Positions 6,605-9,341 of a stretch of 9,341 nt of DNA are shown here, one piece after another. The notes under the pieces are model-generated. The model did not search any database and had not been told where the DNA came from. It worked only from the letters and a program-made list of their open reading frames with translations. Positions within the stretch are counted from its first letter, which is position 1; the number at the start of each line of letters is the position of its first letter. The stretch comes from CAZQKL01 sp964593895 [NCBI: uncultured bacterium] (GTDB lineage Bacteria > DYJV01): the NCBI GenBank assembly GCA_964593895.1, contig CAZQKL010000083.1, forward strand, positions 1 through 9,341, written 5' to 3'. A program made the position numbers and the translations under genes.

Positions 6605-7702
6605 TTAAATTTGAAACAGTTCTAATAAATCGTATGCTTTAAGTTTATTATGTTTATATAAATTCTCTTTACACCATGAGCAGGTTGTGATTATTGCATC
6701 AGCTTTTGTATTTTCAGCTTCCTGAATTCTTGATAAAGATGTAAATTCCTTTATATTATTAGATACTGCAGAAGGGCCACCACCACAGCATAAAGAATTT
6801 TCTTTGTTTCTTTTCATTTCAATTATTTCAAAATAATTTTGTAAAATTTCCCTAATTATTTGATAATAAAATTTATCATCACTTTTTCTTGAAAGGTAGC
6901 AAGAATCGTGAATTGTTACTTTTTTTATTTCTTTATTTGCTATTAGTTTATCTTTTTTTAAAATTTCTTTAAGAAAATAAGATATGTGGTAAACTTCAAA
7001 ATTTGAAATTCCAACTAAATTATAGAGCTTTCTAAATGTAAAATAGCAGTGAGGACATGGAGTAATAATTGTTTTTATTCCATTATCTTCTAATATTTTT
7101 GAAAATCTTTTTGCAGATGTTTTAAAATTTTCAATATAGCCTAATTCATATAGCTTTCCATTACAGCAGATTTCCTCATTTCCTAATATTCCAAAATTTA
7201 TATTGAGTTTTTTTAAGATTTTTATAGAATTTGTTAAAATTTTCCAGTTATCTTCTTTTGAATAGAGTTTGCACCCTGCATGAAAATAAACTTCTACTTT
7301 ATCCTCCTTTATACTTTTAACCTCAATTTCATCAAACCAGAATTTATCCTTTTTTCTATCTCTGTATATTTTTGGTTTTGGAGAAAGATTTTTATTTACG
7401 CATAATTTTCTAATTTCTGTTTGAACCCAGTTTGGGTCTTCAAAATTCCATTCAGCACACATTTCCACACATGCACCGCATGTTACACACGAATAAATTA
7501 AATCAGATAAATCTTTATCAACTTCAATCCATCCTTCATATAAACCTCTATAAATTTGTCTTAGTCCTCCTAAGCTGTAAGTAAAAAATTTAAATTTTAA
7601 ATTAATTGGACAAATAGGAGAAAAATCTGAATTTATATCTCCATAGGTGCATCCACCACATCTTACACATCTTATAGAAAAATTGTATAATTGGTAATTC
7701 AT
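6605..7702 (-). CDS. Fe-S oxidoreductase with two cubane motifs and two CCG domains (GlcF/HdrD-like)
   Basis: A 365-residue protein counted from the ATG at 7702. An ATG at 7705 is in frame, but GGAGG (minus strand, 7711-7707) lies 4 nt from the second ATG and only 1 nt from the first. The N-terminal half holds two [4Fe-4S] motifs: C12-x2-C15-x2-C18 with C31-Pro 12 residues later, and C72-x2-C75-x2-C78-x3-C82. The C-terminal half has two CCG-type units: HAGC...EEICCNG...TPCPHC, then HDSC...SLCCGGG...TTCSWC, as in HdrB, GlcF and LutA; the first has CCN in place of CCG. Such domains can bind non-cubane [4Fe-4S] clusters or relay electrons between a flavoprotein and quinone, cytochrome or thiol carriers. 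It is the second gene of a two-gene operon, overlapping the flavoprotein stop as TGATG, so it is probably that flavoprotein's electron-acceptor subunit. No membrane anchor or signal is seen. Confidence 0.88.
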   Translation of the reverse strand: MNYQLYNFSIRCVRCGGCTYGDINSDFSPICPINLKFKFFTYSLGGLRQIYRGLYEGWIEVDKDLSDLIYSCVTCGACVEMCAEWNFEDPNWVQTEIRKLCVNKNLSPKPKIYRDRKKDKFWFDEIEVKSIKEDKVEVYFHAGCKLYSKEDNWKILTNSIKILKKLNINFGILGNEEICCNGKLYELGYIENFKTSAKRFSKILEDNGIKTIITPCPHCYFTFRKLYNLVGISNFEVYHISYFLKEILKKDKLIANKEIKKVTIHDSCYLSRKSDDKFYYQIIREILQNYFEIIEMKRNKENSLCCGGGPSAVSNNIKEFTSLSRIQEAENTKADAIITTCSWCKENLYKHNKLKAYDLLELFQI

Positions 7703-9201
7703 CATTCCTCCAAAAATAGATTAACACCTGGATGCATTATATTATTTGGGTCAATTAGTTTTTTAATTTTTTTTAATAACTTTGCATAATTTCCAGTAAG
7801 AGCAAAATATGAAGGGTCTTTCCTGTATCTAAACATTATTGCTCCATACTCCTTTAAAAATTTATGATAAAAATTCGCATAAGCTTTTTTTAAATGAAGT
7901 ATATAATCTATATTTTTCTTAATATCGCCTGTAATTAAAATCACAAAAGCCATAAAAAATTCTGTTGCATTATTAAAAGGAATAACTCTAAACATATAAG
8001 GAGGCTTTGCTTCTTTTTCCGCAAATTCCCACATTAATTTTTCTAATTTTATAATTGCCTTTGGTTCTGCTTTAATTAACCATCCAGGTAGCCATAAAGC
8101 GGTTCTTAATGTGCATTCTTCACCTAATTTTGGCAATATTCCATCACCAAAATATGAATTTATATAATCCCAGCATCCTGGATGAAATGAATTAATTTCT
8201 TCAGGTGAGATATAATCACCATCATATTTTTTTGCCAATTTTATGCATATTTCCTGTTGAGCAGATACAACCTCTTTAAATCCACTTAATCTAATTGTTG
8301 CTATGCCAAATGGAATTCCTTCTGGTGGTTTTTTTGGATTAACTTTTTCTACATCAATTGGCAAAGTTGCATCTTTTGAGTTCATAAGAGAATGAAAAAC
8401 ATTCCAAACCCACGACCAGAAAGTAACGCTATCAGCAATGTTTCTTCTAATAATTATTTTCATAAATTCAATTGCTGGTGCTAATGAATTAAATTTTATT
8501 GCTAAAACTTTAGAATATTCACCTTTATCAAAAATTTTTACAGAGCCTTTTGTTACAATTCCTAAAGTGCCATAAGAACATGCAAAAAGTCCAGTTAAAT
8601 CTGGGAAAGGTCCATATCTTGCTCTCCAACCTCCATTTTCAAAAGAAGCAGACCCTGTTCTTAAAATATCACCATTTGGTAAAACTACCTCTAATGATAT
8701 TAGTGGATCAGGGTCCCATTTAGCAGAAAGGTTACCTGATGGTTTCATTAGATAATTTGCCAATACACTTGAGCCTCCAGAGGCAGTTGGGTTATGAATA
8801 ATGAAATTTTTCTTTTTTAATTCAAGTGATAATTGATGAAATGTAACCCCTGGTTCTATTAAAGCATAAGCTGAATCTTCATTTATTTCTAAAATTTTAT
8901 CCATTAATCTTAAATCTAAAATTACTTCACCTTTTGAGGGAAGTCCTAATCCTGCGATATTAGAACCTCTACTTATAGGTGCTATGGGAATTTTATATTT
9001 ATTAGCTAAGATAATAATTTTCTGAATTTCCTCTACATTTTTTGGTAAAATTACAGCTGGAGGAAATTTTATTCCTTCTTTTGTTGATGATAAATCTGCA
9101 ACATATCCTGAAATTATTATTTTTTCAGTTGCAATTCTTTCTTCTGGAATAAAAGAAGAGACTTTATCAAGAAAAAGTAAAGTATTTTTGCTTAGTTTCA
9201 T
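7702..9201 (-). CDS. FAD-binding oxidoreductase, VAO/GlcD type
   Basis: A 499-residue flavoprotein from the ATG at 9201. The PCMH-type FAD-binding domain covers about residues 45-225: PPAVILPKNVEEIQ, then the diphosphate loop PISRGSNIAGLG (75-86), then LISLEVVLPNGDILRTGSA, then GPFPDLTGLFACSYGTLGIVTK (197-218). The C-terminus ends with a cap-domain signature, KKLIDPNNIMHPG. The GP..D..GLF....GIVTK segment resembles the vanillyl-alcohol oxidase/4-cresol dehydrogenase branch as well as glycolate and lactate dehydrogenases, so an aryl alcohol, alkylphenol or hydroxy acid substrate is possible. No His or Cys for covalent FAD is seen in the diphosphate loop. The frame stays open to an ATG at 9285, but a strong promoter lies at 9209-9237 inside that extension and homology-like sequence begins only after 9201, so the shorter start is chosen. 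Its partner is the Fe-S gene downstream. Confidence 0.9.
   Translation of the reverse strand: MKLSKNTLLFLDKVSSFIPEERIATEKIIISGYVADLSSTKEGIKFPPAVILPKNVEEIQKIIILANKYKIPIAPISRGSNIAGLGLPSKGEVILDLRLMDKILEINEDSAYALIEPGVTFHQLSLELKKKNFIIHNPTASGGSSVLANYLMKPSGNLSAKWDPDPLISLEVVLPNGDILRTGSASFENGGWRARYGPFPDLTGLFACSYGTLGIVTKGSVKIFDKGEYSKVLAIKFNSLAPAIEFMKIIIRRNIADSVTFWSWVWNVFHSLMNSKDATLPIDVEKVNPKKPPEGIPFGIATIRLSGFKEVVSAQQEICIKLAKKYDGDYISPEEINSFHPGCWDYINSYFGDGILPKLGEECTLRTALWLPGWLIKAEPKAIIKLEKLMWEFAEKEAKPPYMFRVIPFNNATEFFMAFVILITGDIKKNIDYILHLKKAYANFYHKFLKEYGAIMFRYRKDPSYFALTGNYAKLLKKIKKLIDPNNIMHPGVNLFLEE
7707..7711 (-). promoter_or_regulatory. Ribosome binding site that decides the Fe-S protein start
   Basis: The minus strand reads GGAGG then AATGATG. 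The spacing is 1 nt to the ATG at 7705 and 4 nt to the ATG at 7702; the latter is closer to a workable distance. The site lies inside the last codons of the FAD gene, so translation of the two genes is probably coupled. Confidence 0.65.
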
Positions 9202-9208
9202 TTTAATT

Positions 9209-9237
9209 TTTATAAAAGATAGATTATAAAATGTCAA
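9209..9237 (-). promoter_or_regulatory. Near-consensus promoter of the FAD/Fe-S operon, leaderless start predicted
   Basis: On the minus strand, TTGACA (9237-9232) is separated by exactly 17 nt from TATAAA (9214-9209). Only 7 nt (9208-9202) lie between the -10 box and the ATG at 9201, so transcription should begin at or within a base or two of the start codon. No Shine-Dalgarno sequence is present upstream, consistent with leaderless translation. Confidence 0.75.
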
Positions 9238-9247
9238 CAAATAATTC

Positions 9248-9274
9248 TTGACAATATTTGAAAAATAATATAGT
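9248..9274 (+). promoter_or_regulatory. Predicted promoter of the riboswitch-controlled transcript
   Basis: A perfect -35 TTGACA (9248-9253) is followed by TATAGT (9269-9274) after a short 15-nt spacer; the overlapping ATAGTT and TAGTTG give 16 or 17 nt but poorer -10 matches. Transcription would begin near 9281, just upstream of the riboswitch core. The -35 boxes of this promoter and the divergent FAD promoter are 10 nt apart and form an inverted repeat TGTCAA-N10-TTGACA. Confidence 0.5.
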
Positions 9275-9289
9275 TGCTTGGTCAAATTT

Positions 9290-9341
9290 GCAGGTTCAGG
9301 GAAGTGGGTGAAAATCCCACCCTGGCCCCGCAGCCGTGAGT
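9290..9341 (+). ncRNA. Cobalamin (adenosylcobalamin-type) riboswitch, 5' half, cut by window end
   Basis: The plus strand contains the ordered conserved core of cobalamin riboswitches: AGGTT then CAGGGAAG (9292-9304), the hairpin GTGGG-TGAAAAT-CCCAC (9304-9320), CCTGG, then CCCCGCAGCCGTGAG (9326-9340). This matches the consensus GGGAA..GGTGaAAaTCC..CtGcCCCGCaaCtGT order. The B12 box and the expression platform lie beyond base 9341. It should switch off a downstream gene off-window when cobalamin is abundant, most often a B12 transport or biosynthesis gene or a B12-independent isozyme. It does not control the genes in this window, which end before it or run the other way. Confidence 0.88.

Noticed and set aside
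9202-9285. 28-residue N-terminal extension of the FAD oxidoreductase
   Set aside because: It spans the -35 and -10 boxes of the gene's own promoter and part of the divergent promoter, has no ribosome-binding site, and the FAD-oxidase-like sequence starts after it.
1-9341. CRISPR arrays, insertion sequences or tandem repeats
   Set aside because: No regularly spaced direct repeats, terminal inverted repeats or transposase sequence seen.

Overview
This window reads as an accessory catabolic locus from a low-GC, anaerobic bacterium. The bacterial assignment rests on Shine-Dalgarno sites of the AGGAGG type, sigma-70-like promoters, a TRAP transporter and a cobalamin riboswitch. Anaerobic life is suggested by a cytoplasmic molybdenum or tungsten enzyme, a two-cluster ferredoxin and an HdrB/GlcF-like iron-sulfur protein. 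Arginine is mostly AGA, Leu is mostly TTA and Asp is mostly GAT. I cannot name the phylum from sequence alone.

Left edge (1-146): the 3' half of a tRNA-Leu, probably anticodon CAA and without an encoded CCA. It is followed by a promoter and a cluster of GTTC/GAAC inverted repeats ending in a perfect 16-bp palindrome directly before the first gene.

Plus-strand operon (147-6600): an IclR-family regulator, a bis-MGD molybdo/tungsto-enzyme of the DMSO-reductase superfamily (810 aa), a small two-cluster ferredoxin (109 aa), then a complete TRAP transporter: binding protein (DctP), small membrane subunit (DctQ) and large membrane subunit (DctM). Spacing is tight: a 14-nt overlap, a 1-nt gap, a 22-nt gap and an 8-nt overlap. 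The one wide gap (72 nt, between dctP and dctQ) holds a strong hairpin that probably lowers expression of the membrane subunits relative to the binding protein.

Minus-strand operon (9201 down to 6605): a VAO/GlcD-type FAD oxidoreductase (499 aa) and, overlapping its stop codon, an Fe-S protein with two cubane motifs and two CCG (HdrB/GlcF-like) motifs. It runs head-on into the TRAP operon with only 4 nt between the stop codons. Its promoter is close to consensus and is placed so that the mRNA should be leaderless or nearly so.

Right edge (about 9248-9341): a divergent promoter and the 5' half of a cobalamin riboswitch on the plus strand, controlling a gene outside the window.

Inferred working model: the TRAP system imports an organic acid anion, the FAD/Fe-S pair oxidises it or a derivative, the molybdo/tungsto-enzyme with its ferredoxin carries out a second redox or hydration step, and the IclR protein controls the operon in response to the substrate or an intermediate. 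The substrate is not determinable here. A striking property of the whole window is near-absence of GATC: one occurrence by hand count in 9,341 nt.
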